Below are positions 1 to 8,476 of a DNA stretch of 64,000 nucleotides, piece by piece; the first letter of the stretch is position 1, and each line of letters begins with the position of its first letter. Made by a program: the position numbers and the translations under genes. Below the pieces are notes generated by a model, which saw only the letters and a list, made by a program, of their open reading frames with translations, had not been told where the DNA came from and made no database searches. Source of the DNA: CAYWKL01 sp964459095. Its GTDB lineage: Bacteria; Patescibacteriota; Microgenomatia; Daviesbacterales; UBA10151. The stretch lies in contig CAYWKL010000001.1 of assembly GCA_964459095.1 (NCBI GenBank), forward strand, positions 36,934 to 100,933, written 5' to 3'.

Positions 1-286
1 CAGGTGTAACTTCAACAAAAATTCCTATTTCCTGTTTTTTGTCAAAATCTTTAATGAACTCAATAATTTTAGAATCTTCTAATACGTCGTAAGTTACAAG
101 CCAAGTAGAGGGTAATCTTCTTTTTATTATTTCCTTATACTCTGCTTTAATACTTTCAAATGGAGTCTTGTTATAATTTGAAATCCTTACAGGATGGATA
201 AGATTTATGTACTCTTGATTTGCAAACACATTTTTTGGGAATAAAGAAAAAAAAATTACAAAAAAAAATAGGATAGTTGTTTTCAT
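1..286 (-). CDS. Partial exported protein, paralogue of the N-terminus of the large deacetylase-like membrane protein
   Basis: The 3' part of the gene lies beyond the window; about 95 N-terminal residues are visible. The ATG at 286 overlaps the TGA of the preceding GT2 gene as ATGA. The first ~22 residues form a signal peptide (MKTTILF start, hydrophobic core, likely cleavage after VFA). The mature part reads INLIHPVR, then RRLPSTWLVTYDVL, then EIGIFVEVTP-type residues. This matches in order the start of the 1140-residue protein at 28879-32301 (VTVVNPVRG, RNIPATFLIRPDVF, GVFLEVTPQF). It is therefore probably a secreted deacetylase/glycoside-hydrolase-fold domain. The function is inferred only from that similarity, and whether it also carries a membrane half cannot be seen here. 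Confidence 0.75.
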   Translation of the reverse strand, partial: MKTTILFFFVIFFSLFPKNVFANQEYINLIHPVRISNYNKTPFESIKAEYKEIIKRRLPSTWLVTYDVLEDSKIIEFIKDFDKKQEIGIFVEVTP

Positions 287-1029
287 CTTTTTATATGTTT
301 CCTAGTGTAGAAATTAGTTTTTAATCTAAAATATACTCCTAAAGTATCCAAAAACATCCGAAAAATTGTTTTCCAAGAAATCCTACTGGTTTTTTTATCA
401 AATTTAACTTCTAAAGGCGCTTCAAATATTCTCTTAAATCCCAAAGCTCTTGCAACTGCTAAAAGCTCTATATCCATTGCATATTTTTTCACAAACATTC
501 TTGGTAGGACCTTTTTTATCACATTTCTTTTAAATATTTTTATTCCACTTTGAGTATCAGTTAAAGGAAGTCCAAATAACGCCTTAACAAATATATGATA
601 ACCAATGCTTAAAGTTCTTCTTAGGAGTGGATAATTTACCCTTGAAACAGGATGCCTTTTTGAACCAATAATTATATCTGCATTATACCAAGTCATATGC
701 GACATCAACATCATAATACTAGCCGGGGAAATTTCTCTTCCTGCATCTATAAATGAAACGAGCTCTCCCCTACTTCTCATAATCCCATACCTTACCGCAA
801 ATCCCTTACCCCTATTTTGAGGGTAGTCAAAAATTCTAATCCTCTTTGATTTTAAATTTTTTACTTTTCTTTTAGTCTCTTCAGGATCACCATCGATCAC
901 ACAAATAATTTCAAAATTAAAATTTTTTAGCCCTTCTAGTAAAACTTTTTCTATAGTTTGTAAATCTTTTCTTAAAGTTCTTGCCTGTTTGTAAGCGGGT
1001 ACGATAACTGATAGTAATTTCTTTCTCAT
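283..1029 (-). CDS. GT2 family glycosyltransferase, ALG5/DPM1-like polyprenyl-phosphate sugar transferase
   Basis: A 248-residue cytosolic GT-A enzyme, probably moving a nucleotide sugar onto polyprenyl phosphate. The N-terminal LSVIVPAYKQ strand, the CVIDGDPEE segment and the NRGKGFAVRYG motif are typical of the ALG5/dolichyl-phosphate glucosyltransferase group, as is LTDTQSGIKIFKR later in the chain. No C-terminal transmembrane pair is evident. The metal-binding DXD position reads FIDAGREI, so the second acidic residue is Gly; this is unusual and may affect activity. It is followed by a 4-bp overlapped exported protein and preceded by a 39-bp gap after the flippase gene that may carry its own promoter. 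Confidence 0.85.
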   Translation of the reverse strand: MRKKLLSVIVPAYKQARTLRKDLQTIEKVLLEGLKNFNFEIICVIDGDPEETKRKVKNLKSKRIRIFDYPQNRGKGFAVRYGIMRSRGELVSFIDAGREISPASIMMLMSHMTWYNADIIIGSKRHPVSRVNYPLLRRTLSIGYHIFVKALFGLPLTDTQSGIKIFKRNVIKKVLPRMFVKKYAMDIELLAVARALGFKRIFEAPLEVKFDKKTSRISWKTIFRMFLDTLGVYFRLKTNFYTRKHIKR

Positions 1030-1040
1030 TGCAGAAACCT

Positions 1041-1068
1041 ATTGTATATTTTTTTAGCTGATTATCAA
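1041..1068 (-). promoter_or_regulatory. Candidate promoter for the 283-1029 gene
   Basis: On the minus strand a TTGATA -35 box (1063-1068) is followed after 16 bases by a TACAAT -10 box (1041-1046), 11 bases before the ATG at 1029. It occupies one of the few real gaps in the large run. This is a match to consensus only. Confidence 0.4.
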
Positions 1069-2313
1069 TCACCTTCTAAGGAGGATTATTGTAAGGATTG
1101 AAAGTATTATTAGCATAATAAATGAAACCATCAACGAAACCATTATTACTTGTATTAAACTACTATGAAAATAAACTATTAAAATTATTTGAAGTAATGC
1201 TCCTATACAAGGGATAAAAACAGTTTTAACTTTTCCTATTGATAAATTGAAATTTATTACTACCCAAGCTAGCGACAAAACAGTAATAAATAACCCATAT
1301 GGAAGCAAAATCTGTGAACCACTTAGGTAGGCTTTTCCAAAAAGAAGGGATATTGCTAAATCCGGAAATAAAAAATATATAAAAATAATGACCGAACTAA
1401 AAAATAATGTAATACCTAGTGTTAATAAAAAAACCTTAATGAATTTTTCATTATTTGAATTTTTCATCGAAATTATCGGAAACATTACTGAAGTAACTGG
1501 GGCAACTGCAAAGAAAATTATTTTACCAAGGGAGGATACTGATGCGTAAATCCCTGCATTGAAACTATCAAAAAAATGCTTAACAAGAAGAACATCAGAT
1601 GAGTAAAATGAAGTTAAGGTTATAAATTGCAAAAAGACCGGAATTGTATAAAGAAAGATAGATTTCATCTTTATTATAGAGTTTGATTTTTGAGTTCTCC
1701 TAATGTCTTTTAAGAAGTAAAAACTAAGTCCCCATCCAGCTATTGAGGCAATTAGAATCCCTAGTAAAGCTCCAAAAACTTTAAGTCCTAACAATACTAG
1801 TGCAAACCATAAAAAAAGTTTAATTAAAGTGTCAGAAAAAATACTTCCGACAAAAAGCCCGAACCTCAACATTCCTTGTAGGATTGCGCGATAAAATGCA
1901 GCCGGGATAAAGAAAAAAAACCCAATTGAAACCAAATACAATAAAAAAGTATTATTAATATTTAAAAAGTCTGATATATTTGATGAAAAGATAGAAATTA
2001 TAAATACTAAACCAAAACTTAAATAATAGATTTTTTTATTCAATAAGCTATAAATTAAGCGAATTTCATTTTTGCTTTTTGCTGATGATACAAATTTAAC
2101 TATTACAAGGCTAAGAGATTGCGGAAATATCGCCAAAATGGTTACCAAAGATATTAGAGCTGCAAGCACTCCATAATCAGAGGGTCCTAGCACTCTGCCC
2201 ATAGTCATATGATAAATATAATTAATTGCATTTGCGCCGTTGGTCCCAAGAACCATAATTAAACTACCTGAAAAAAAAGGGTGTCCAACCACTAGTAAAA
2301 AATTTTTCCTCAT
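1069..2313 (-). CDS. Wzx/MOP-type polysaccharide flippase
   Basis: A 414-residue polytopic membrane protein with about 12-14 hydrophobic segments. The N-terminus carries YHMTMGRVLGPSDYGVLAAL, a recognisable signature of the oligosaccharide-flippase branch of the MOP exporter superfamily. Its likely role is to move lipid-linked sugar intermediates outward. I chose the ATG at 2313 because it forms an ATGA overlap with the upstream stop; a TTG at 2322 in the same frame is less likely. It is the second flippase in the run (the other is at 32294-33772). No polymerase-like Wzy is obvious next to it. Confidence 0.85.
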   Translation of the reverse strand: MRKNFLLVVGHPFFSGSLIMVLGTNGANAINYIYHMTMGRVLGPSDYGVLAALISLVTILAIFPQSLSLVIVKFVSSAKSKNEIRLIYSLLNKKIYYLSFGLVFIISIFSSNISDFLNINNTFLLYLVSIGFFFFIPAAFYRAILQGMLRFGLFVGSIFSDTLIKLFLWFALVLLGLKVFGALLGILIASIAGWGLSFYFLKDIRRTQKSNSIIKMKSIFLYTIPVFLQFITLTSFYSSDVLLVKHFFDSFNAGIYASVSSLGKIIFFAVAPVTSVMFPIISMKNSNNEKFIKVFLLTLGITLFFSSVIIFIYFLFPDLAISLLFGKAYLSGSQILLPYGLFITVLSLAWVVINFNLSIGKVKTVFIPCIGALLQIILIVYFHSSLIQVIMVSLMVSFIMLIILSILTIILLRR

Positions 2314-3470
2314 GATACCCAATATCCTCTAAAAAAAAGCGAACTTTCTATAAAGAGCAAAACTCCTGACACAATTATATATAAGAATCTAAAAAAGATT
2401 GGCAATTTAGCCAAAATTATTCCTAAAAAAATAAAACCAGGGAAAAGGACTAGCACATAACGCGGAAGAGAAGAAAAACTACCTTGGAATGTTGGTACAA
2501 TAAATCCTAATACCAAATATATCATGTATTGGTAATTAATTTTTTTGACAAATCCAAATATGATTAAAAAAATAAAAAGTAGTGCGCTAATAAATTCCAA
2601 AATTATAGTTTGATAGATCATATTCCATTGATTAATATTCAGAAGTATTCTTATATATCTAAATATTATCTGCGGTATGGTAACAATTCCTTGCTGATGT
2701 TGTTCCCCAACAATAAGTTGTTGGTTATAAAAGGCAAATGGATCTTGGGCAACAATAATAAGATTAATCATATATACGATTAATCCCAGTGGAATAATAA
2801 ATATCCAAAAAAATTTAAATCTATTTTTCCCAAAAAACTTTGGAACGAACGAAAAGAAAATTAATATCCCGAAAATTCTTGTTACAGATGCAAAAAGACC
2901 AAAAATTGATGAGTATAACCACTTATTTTTCCTTGCCAAATAAAAAGAAACCAAAGTCAAAAATAGAAATAATGATTCAGAATATACTGCGCCAAAAAAA
3001 AATGAGGTAGGATATAAGACTAAGCTCAAAACAGCCAAAAAAGCAATTTTTCTAGAATGATCAATTCTAATTAAATCATAAAGAACTATTAACGATAGCA
3101 AAAAGAACAAATTATTAACTAATACTCCTATAAAAATCGGATAAAAGTAACTTGTGAAATCATTTACGATGAGTGGTTGTGATAAATAGCCAATCACCTT
3201 AGGATATAGAGGGAAGAAGGCATACTGTAGGGGTTTGTAACCATTAACTGCTATTGAAATAAAATGTTCTCCATCAAAGTTTGCCCAAGAAAAAAATTCT
3301 GGTAGAAGAGAGAAGTTTTTATATGTGCCGCCTAAAAACTTGTCTGTTGAGAAAATTGTCAAATATCTACTTGAGAAAAAGAGCGCTAAAAAAGTAATTA
3401 GTTTCCAGGAAAAAAAAATTCCTAATATTGCCCAGAAATCAGATCTTATTTTTTTAATCTCCCAAAGCAT
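2310..3470 (-). CDS. PIG-V-like GT-C mannosyltransferase
   Basis: A 386-residue multi-pass membrane protein. The first outside loop reads WANFDGEHFISIAVNGY followed by AFFPLYP, the pattern of the PIG-V/Gpi18 mannosyltransferase family, in which an acidic residue follows the first membrane span and a ...FPLYP motif follows. These GT-C enzymes use polyprenyl-phosphate sugars on the outer face of the membrane. The reading frame extends upstream to 3560, but that would overlap the GT4 gene by over 100 bases with hydrophilic sequence. The ATG at 3470 overlaps it by 17 bases and is preferred. Sugar and acceptor are unknown. Confidence 0.75.
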   Translation of the reverse strand: MLWEIKKIRSDFWAILGIFFSWKLITFLALFFSSRYLTIFSTDKFLGGTYKNFSLLPEFFSWANFDGEHFISIAVNGYKPLQYAFFPLYPKVIGYLSQPLIVNDFTSYFYPIFIGVLVNNLFFLLSLIVLYDLIRIDHSRKIAFLAVLSLVLYPTSFFFGAVYSESLFLFLTLVSFYLARKNKWLYSSIFGLFASVTRIFGILIFFSFVPKFFGKNRFKFFWIFIIPLGLIVYMINLIIVAQDPFAFYNQQLIVGEQHQQGIVTIPQIIFRYIRILLNINQWNMIYQTIILEFISALLFIFLIIFGFVKKINYQYMIYLVLGFIVPTFQGSFSSLPRYVLVLFPGFIFLGIILAKLPIFFRFLYIIVSGVLLFIESSLFFRGYWVS

Positions 3471-4488
3471 ACTTATAAACCTCAATTGTTTCTTCTGTGC
3501 ATCTGCTCCATGAGAATCTCTTAATATTCTCAAACCCCTTTTGTACGAGCTTCTTTGCAAGTCTTGGATCGCCTAAAAGTTTTCTTATCCCCTCTTCAAT
3601 TGAGGAGGGATTGTATGGATTAACATAAATTACACCTTCTCCTCCTACCTCTTTCATAGCTGATATTGGGCTTGTAATAACTGGAGTTCCGCAAGCTTGT
3701 GATTCAACAATAGGTAACCCAAACCCTTCATAAAATGATGCAAGAATAGTTATCTTTGCAAGATTAATTGTGCAGACCAAATCTTCAGTCGGCATAAATC
3801 CTTTAAGGTGTATTAATGGACTTTCTTTAAACCTATCAAGAAACTTCTTATAAGAAGATAACTCTTTGTGTTCTGAAATTGTAGTAGTGAAACTGTTTCC
3901 TATCATTACTAAGTTAACGTTTGCCGACTCCGCGGCTTCTGCAATCCCATAAAGATTTTTATTCCAATTTATATCCCCATAATAAACAATGAATTCTGAA
4001 GGAAGGTTATATTTTTTTGAAACATTATCTAATTTATTTTGGCCCTCTATTTTAGTGAATTCTCTAGAAGGGGCAAGGTATATCGGAAATACCTTTTCTT
4101 CCTTTACTGACAATTTTTTTTCAATATCTTTTTTTGAGGAATAAGAATCTGTGATTATGCAGCTAACTTGTCTTAAAGATAGTTTCTGTCTTAAGAGATT
4201 AATGCCTCCTTTTATACCTTTGGGATAATGCTCTGGGAAGAGTAATGGAATCACATCATGTATTGTCACAACAATAGGGAAGTTTTTAAAAAGAGGCAGA
4301 GTGTGATTGAAAAAATCAAAGGTTGGGTAATGAACAAGATCAACTCTTCCTAGAGCAGACAAGTCCTCAAATTCAATTACTGAAATTTTTTTCTTTCTCA
4401 AATTTAGAATGAGATTTCTTGTATAGTTACCTATTCCTCTTTTATCATGACCCTCTTTTAAATTTCTAATACTTATACCAACTTTCAT
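3454..4488 (-). CDS. GT4 family glycosyltransferase
   Basis: A 344-residue cytosolic GT-B enzyme without transmembrane segments. The N-terminal domain starts MKVGISIRNL and contains HDVIPLLFPEHY. The C-terminal nucleotide-sugar domain carries YYGDINWNKN, KGFMPTEDL and the E-x7-E motif FYEGFGLPIVESQACGTPV, diagnostic of retaining GT4 transferases, many of which are mannosyltransferases. The ATG overlaps the stop of the upstream GT2 gene as ATGA. The donor sugar cannot be read from sequence, although a GDP-sugar would fit the gmd gene in the window. Confidence 0.88.
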   Translation of the reverse strand: MKVGISIRNLKEGHDKRGIGNYTRNLILNLRKKKISVIEFEDLSALGRVDLVHYPTFDFFNHTLPLFKNFPIVVTIHDVIPLLFPEHYPKGIKGGINLLRQKLSLRQVSCIITDSYSSKKDIEKKLSVKEEKVFPIYLAPSREFTKIEGQNKLDNVSKKYNLPSEFIVYYGDINWNKNLYGIAEAAESANVNLVMIGNSFTTTISEHKELSSYKKFLDRFKESPLIHLKGFMPTEDLVCTINLAKITILASFYEGFGLPIVESQACGTPVITSPISAMKEVGGEGVIYVNPYNPSSIEEGIRKLLGDPRLAKKLVQKGFENIKRFSWSRCTEETIEVYKYALGD

Positions 4489-5345
4489 TGTCTTAAATAT
4501 CTGTAGTATGCCCTTGGGAATCTTAATGAGGAAAAAAAAGAAAAAATAATTCCAGGAACTCCATCTAAAATCCCTTTATGCCTTATTAAAGTCATAAAAA
4601 ACCAAACAGATGGTTTAATTAAAAAGTAGTTAATTCCTTCAAAAATATTTTTTTGAACATGTTCACGAATAAGTTCATCTTTAATTAAATTTACATACCT
4701 AGAATTCCTATCAAGATATCTTTTAAAGGTTGGGTCTGCAATATGAAGTAAGTCATTTTCTAACCAACCCACCTTTCCATTCACTACAATTTGCTCATGT
4801 ACGCTTTTGCAAGGAAAGTATGCTTTTCCTTTTTTTACCAACCTTATTACTCCATCCGGATAAACACCTCCGTACTTTAGAAAGCTTCCAAGAAAATAGT
4901 TTAGACGCGGTATAAAAAATGCACAATATTCTTTAGTATCTTTGCCTATATTTCCATCTCTTTTCTCAAGCAAGGCTACATGTTCCCTGAATAATTTTCT
5001 TTTTTTTAATCCTTTCTCGTATTGATCAACTTCCTCATCTTTCATATTCAAAACCAAAATTATCTCTTTTCCTAAGGACTCAGTAACTCTTTCATCCGCA
5101 TCAAGTTGCAGAATCCACTCATTAGTGGCTGCATCAAGTGCTTTTTGTTTGTTTATATGAAATATTGGTGGGTTTTCAGTCTCAATGATTTTTGCATTAA
5201 ATTTCCTAGCAATTTCAAGAGTATGATCGCTAGATCCTCCATCAACAACAACGACTTCTGAGGCTATATTTTTTACTGAGCTCAAACATTCCTCTAGTGT
5301 TTTTTCTTCATTATAAACAGCAAGCACAATTGATAAATTTTTCAT
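4485..5345 (-). CDS. GT2 family glycosyltransferase, WaaE/KdtX-like
   Basis: A 286-residue GT-A enzyme. It opens MKNLSIVLAVYNEEKTLEEC, then VVVDGGSSDHT and the metal-binding QLDADERV, the signature of the WaaE/LgtF-like GT2 subgroup, with a typical C-terminal YLDRNSRYVNLIKDEL segment and an amphipathic/hydrophobic stretch near ISFFSSLRF that may contact the membrane. The ATG at 5345 sits one base after the upstream TAA and is preferred over an in-frame TTG at 5360. Two relatives occur at 22682 and 24357. Confidence 0.87.
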   Translation of the reverse strand: MKNLSIVLAVYNEEKTLEECLSSVKNIASEVVVVDGGSSDHTLEIARKFNAKIIETENPPIFHINKQKALDAATNEWILQLDADERVTESLGKEIILVLNMKDEEVDQYEKGLKKRKLFREHVALLEKRDGNIGKDTKEYCAFFIPRLNYFLGSFLKYGGVYPDGVIRLVKKGKAYFPCKSVHEQIVVNGKVGWLENDLLHIADPTFKRYLDRNSRYVNLIKDELIREHVQKNIFEGINYFLIKPSVWFFMTLIRHKGILDGVPGIIFSFFSSLRFPRAYYRYLRQ

Positions 5346-5346
5346 A

Positions 5347-6960
5347 TTATTTAGCTGCAATTAAATAAAAAGCCGTACCACCATCTGGAAAATAAACTAT
5401 TTTCTTAATTTCAAAATCATTTATGTATCTTAATCCATCATACTGACTTGAAGTAACTACATAAAGCCTTGCTGGTTGAGGAAAAACCTCAATTGGTTCC
5501 CAGTACTCAAATATATATCTGTCAAACGCGGAAACTAGATTAAAACTCCTAGTGTGTGAATTATTATACTCGACTTCTTTAACATATTCCTCTAATGGCT
5601 TTTTTGTATAGAAAAGGAAAAAAATATAAGGTTGTGATCTTACGTTGGTCATATAAACTTCTTTGTATTCTGGGTGTTTTTGTACATATTCAACAATTTG
5701 CTTCATACCATATTGCCAATCTATAGCATACCTTTTTGCATATTCTGAATAATATTTTTGGCAATATTGATTAAAGTTCAAAAGAAAGAAGAATAAAAGT
5801 ATAAAGCCTGTGATTATCTGAACCCAGCCCAATTTAGAAATGGTTAGGAACCTATAAATTCCGTAAGCCTCAATTATTTGCCAACTACCTAGAGAAAACA
5901 TAGCTCTTGCCGCATGAGGTACTTCTGTACTAAATGAGGCAGCAAGGGGTGCAAGTATCGCTACAATTAAAATCACTAAGCCTGTTTTTTTTCTCGATAA
6001 TAAAATTAGCACCGAACCCAAAATTAAAAAGGGTAGATCTAGCAAATAAAATTCTCCTGTTACTCGTGAGGATAATCTTGGATTTTTATCCCCATTTTTA
6101 AAAAGATAGTCGTAAGAAAAGTGTGATAAATAATTACTTAGAACTACGTTTACTTTTCCTAAACTTAAATTCTCGGTTTTAGAGAAAATATAAGTTTTTT
6201 TGGCTAAATCATCAGGTATTAAGGTTTGCTTTGCTCGCGAAATTCCTAAAAGAGCTGGGTTAAAAAATACTACTCCTCCAATCAAAAATATTAAGATTAA
6301 ACCAATTAATAAATCAGTCCTTTTGCTTTTTAGCTCATTGTAAAAAAGTACAAAAAGTAAAATTAAAACAATAGGGACAATAATTTTGGGACTATGATAA
6401 CTTAAAAAGGTAACCCCAAAAGTAAGAAAAGAGAGCCCTAAAAATCCATTTTTTTTATCAAGGCCTTTAAAAAATAAATAAAGACTAAGCAGGAAAAAGA
6501 AAACTGTGAAGTTTAACTCATGATTAAATCTTGAAAAATGAATAGCATATGGCGAGATGGCTAGCAGAAATGATGCTATTAGCCCTATTAAATTATTTTT
6601 AAAGACAACTCTTCCAAGAAAGAAAATTATTAAAACATTTAATGTCCCAAAAAATACTGAGGGCAATCTAACGCTAAGTTCTGAAAGCCCAAGGATCTTT
6701 ACAAAAATAGCAGTTAAATAAATATGAACAGGGTGCTTGTCATCCAAAAAGGAAATAAAATATGCTGGGAAGAAATTCCCTCTCTCATCTCTTCCATAAC
6801 TCGCGATTGTCCATGCATTATAACCTACTGCAGCCTCATCCCAGGAAATAGATGGAGGTACCTCTGTAATTTTATAAATCCTTACAATACCAGCAAAAGC
6901 AATAATAAGTATTAAAATAAACCAAACTTTATACTTAAAAACTTGTTCTAATTTATTCAT
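5347..6960 (-). CDS. GT39/PMT-like GT-C glycosyltransferase
   Basis: A 537-residue membrane enzyme with about 11-12 spans and a soluble outside C-terminal tail. After the first span lies SWDEAAVGYNAW, whose Asp-Glu pair is the expected catalytic acid region of the PMT/ArnT superfamily. The mid-protein loop motif NYLSHFSYDYLFKNGDKNPR and the tail motif SQPYIFFLFY recur in its neighbours. The probable role is transfer of a sugar from polyprenyl phosphate to an outer-face acceptor. The ATG at 6960 overlaps the upstream gene by 8 bases; GTG at 6966 is possible. Closest relatives here are the next two upstream genes. Confidence 0.85.
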   Translation of the reverse strand: MNKLEQVFKYKVWFILILIIAFAGIVRIYKITEVPPSISWDEAAVGYNAWTIASYGRDERGNFFPAYFISFLDDKHPVHIYLTAIFVKILGLSELSVRLPSVFFGTLNVLIIFFLGRVVFKNNLIGLIASFLLAISPYAIHFSRFNHELNFTVFFFLLSLYLFFKGLDKKNGFLGLSFLTFGVTFLSYHSPKIIVPIVLILLFVLFYNELKSKRTDLLIGLILIFLIGGVVFFNPALLGISRAKQTLIPDDLAKKTYIFSKTENLSLGKVNVVLSNYLSHFSYDYLFKNGDKNPRLSSRVTGEFYLLDLPFLILGSVLILLSRKKTGLVILIVAILAPLAASFSTEVPHAARAMFSLGSWQIIEAYGIYRFLTISKLGWVQIITGFILLFFFLLNFNQYCQKYYSEYAKRYAIDWQYGMKQIVEYVQKHPEYKEVYMTNVRSQPYIFFLFYTKKPLEEYVKEVEYNNSHTRSFNLVSAFDRYIFEYWEPIEVFPQPARLYVVTSSQYDGLRYINDFEIKKIVYFPDGGTAFYLIAAK

Positions 6961-8476
6961 ATACACTAAATATTGCTTTTCCGGAGAGATCTTTTATAGT
7001 TTTTGTCTTTTCTCTACTACCAACGTATTCCCCTGGTTTAGCAAATATAATTAGTTTCTTGTCTTTCTCGTTTTCTAATTCACTCAAGTTAAAGGAGAAG
7101 TTATTAAAGCTTTTGACTAAAGAATGTCCCCATTTATCTGGAGGATTATATTCAACTGTTTTTTGGAACTTATCAGGAGGAAACTCTAAATAGTATAAAG
7201 CAAATATATAAGGTTGCCCTAAATAATCAGATATGAAGACTTTATCGTATTTTCTTAAATCAATACTCCCTTTAAATATTTCTTTATAAGGGTATTGCCA
7301 ATCTAAAGAGGATCTTAAGTTGTAGTTTTTAATAAAATCATAAAAATAGGCGAAGAAAAAGATAGCATAAAAAAACAATACAACGCAGTAGAAAAATCTT
7401 AACTTGAAAGCATCCTTTAAATAAACAATTCCATAAGCAGTAATGATAGATATAAATGGTATAAATAAAATAGCCCTTAGGGCATGAGGCGATTCTTTGC
7501 TGATTGCCGCAGGAATTAAACTCAAAAATAATATATAGAAAATTACACCTGACTTTTTTTGTTTTTGCTTAAGGACCGCAAAAATTCCCACCGAAATAAA
7601 AATAATATCTAGCAAATAGAGCATCCCTCCAAACCCTGTGTGGCTTCTTAAGTTTTTGTCTCCATTTGTAAAAAGAAAGTCAGGGCTCAAATCTGATAAA
7701 TAGTTGGAAGTGAAATTATATAATACATTTACTGGACTATCTCCCTGGCTTAAAATACTGGTAGTCTTAAATCTTGAAGTTTGCTCAACGACATTTAACT
7801 TAAATGCAGGATAAAAAGATATAAGAAATAATAAAAGAAGCAAGGGTAAGTAAACCAAACTCTTTCTATTTAAATTTTTAAGCCAACTAATAAAAACCCA
7901 TATAAGAAAAAGGGGAGTAATTATTCTAAAACTGTTATAGCTGTAAATGCTCGGTATAAAGGCAAGGATTGTTACTAATTTTACTAAGAAAGAATTTTTG
8001 GAGTTCAAAAAAGAAAAAAATCCAAGACAAAAAAATGCTATACCTGCTGTTGCCTCAAAACCCGCTCTGCTCACTATAAAAAACCAAGGAGATATGGACA
8101 ATAAAAAGGAAGATAAGAGTCCTATTTTTTCTCCCTGTTTTGTAAATAGTTTCCGGCAAATTAAAATAATTAACATCATTGTTGCAAATGCATATAAACT
8201 TGCAGGAACTCTTACAGACCATTCATTTAAGCCGAAAAGTTTTACAAAAAAGGCAACTGAGTAAATATAAACAGGTAATTTAAATTCACCAAATGCTCTA
8301 AAATGGACTGGTAAAAATTTACCCCACTCATCTTTTAGACTCTCTGATATAGAATAAGCATTATATCCAATGGATGCTTCGTCCCAGTACAAGGAGGCAG
8401 GTATTTGAGGTAAAAATATTAATCTTGTTGAAAGAAAGAAGAGAGTTATTAAAAAAAATGCTATTTTTATTTTCAC
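6953..8476 (-). CDS. GT39/PMT-like GT-C glycosyltransferase
   Basis: A 507-residue paralogue of both neighbours. The first loop contains YWDEASIGYNAYSI and DEWGKFLPVHF, then the loop motif NYLSDLSPDFLFTNGDKN and the tail motif LGQPYIFALYY. Roughly 11-12 membrane spans precede a ~110-residue outside tail. It starts at a GTG at 8476, which directly abuts the TAA of the upstream gene; no better ATG is nearby. Membership of the PMT_2/ArnT superfamily is clear from sequence. Sugar and acceptor specificity are not. Confidence 0.85.
   Translation of the reverse strand: MKIKIAFFLITLFFLSTRLIFLPQIPASLYWDEASIGYNAYSISESLKDEWGKFLPVHFRAFGEFKLPVYIYSVAFFVKLFGLNEWSVRVPASLYAFATMMLIILICRKLFTKQGEKIGLLSSFLLSISPWFFIVSRAGFEATAGIAFFCLGFFSFLNSKNSFLVKLVTILAFIPSIYSYNSFRIITPLFLIWVFISWLKNLNRKSLVYLPLLLLLFLISFYPAFKLNVVEQTSRFKTTSILSQGDSPVNVLYNFTSNYLSDLSPDFLFTNGDKNLRSHTGFGGMLYLLDIIFISVGIFAVLKQKQKKSGVIFYILFLSLIPAAISKESPHALRAILFIPFISIITAYGIVYLKDAFKLRFFYCVVLFFYAIFFFAYFYDFIKNYNLRSSLDWQYPYKEIFKGSIDLRKYDKVFISDYLGQPYIFALYYLEFPPDKFQKTVEYNPPDKWGHSLVKSFNNFSFNLSELENEKDKKLIIFAKPGEYVGSREKTKTIKDLSGKAIFSVYE

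Noticed and set aside
7947..8264. 105-codon plus-strand open frame
   Set aside because: Antisense to a conserved GT39-like gene; composition and lack of signals match chance.
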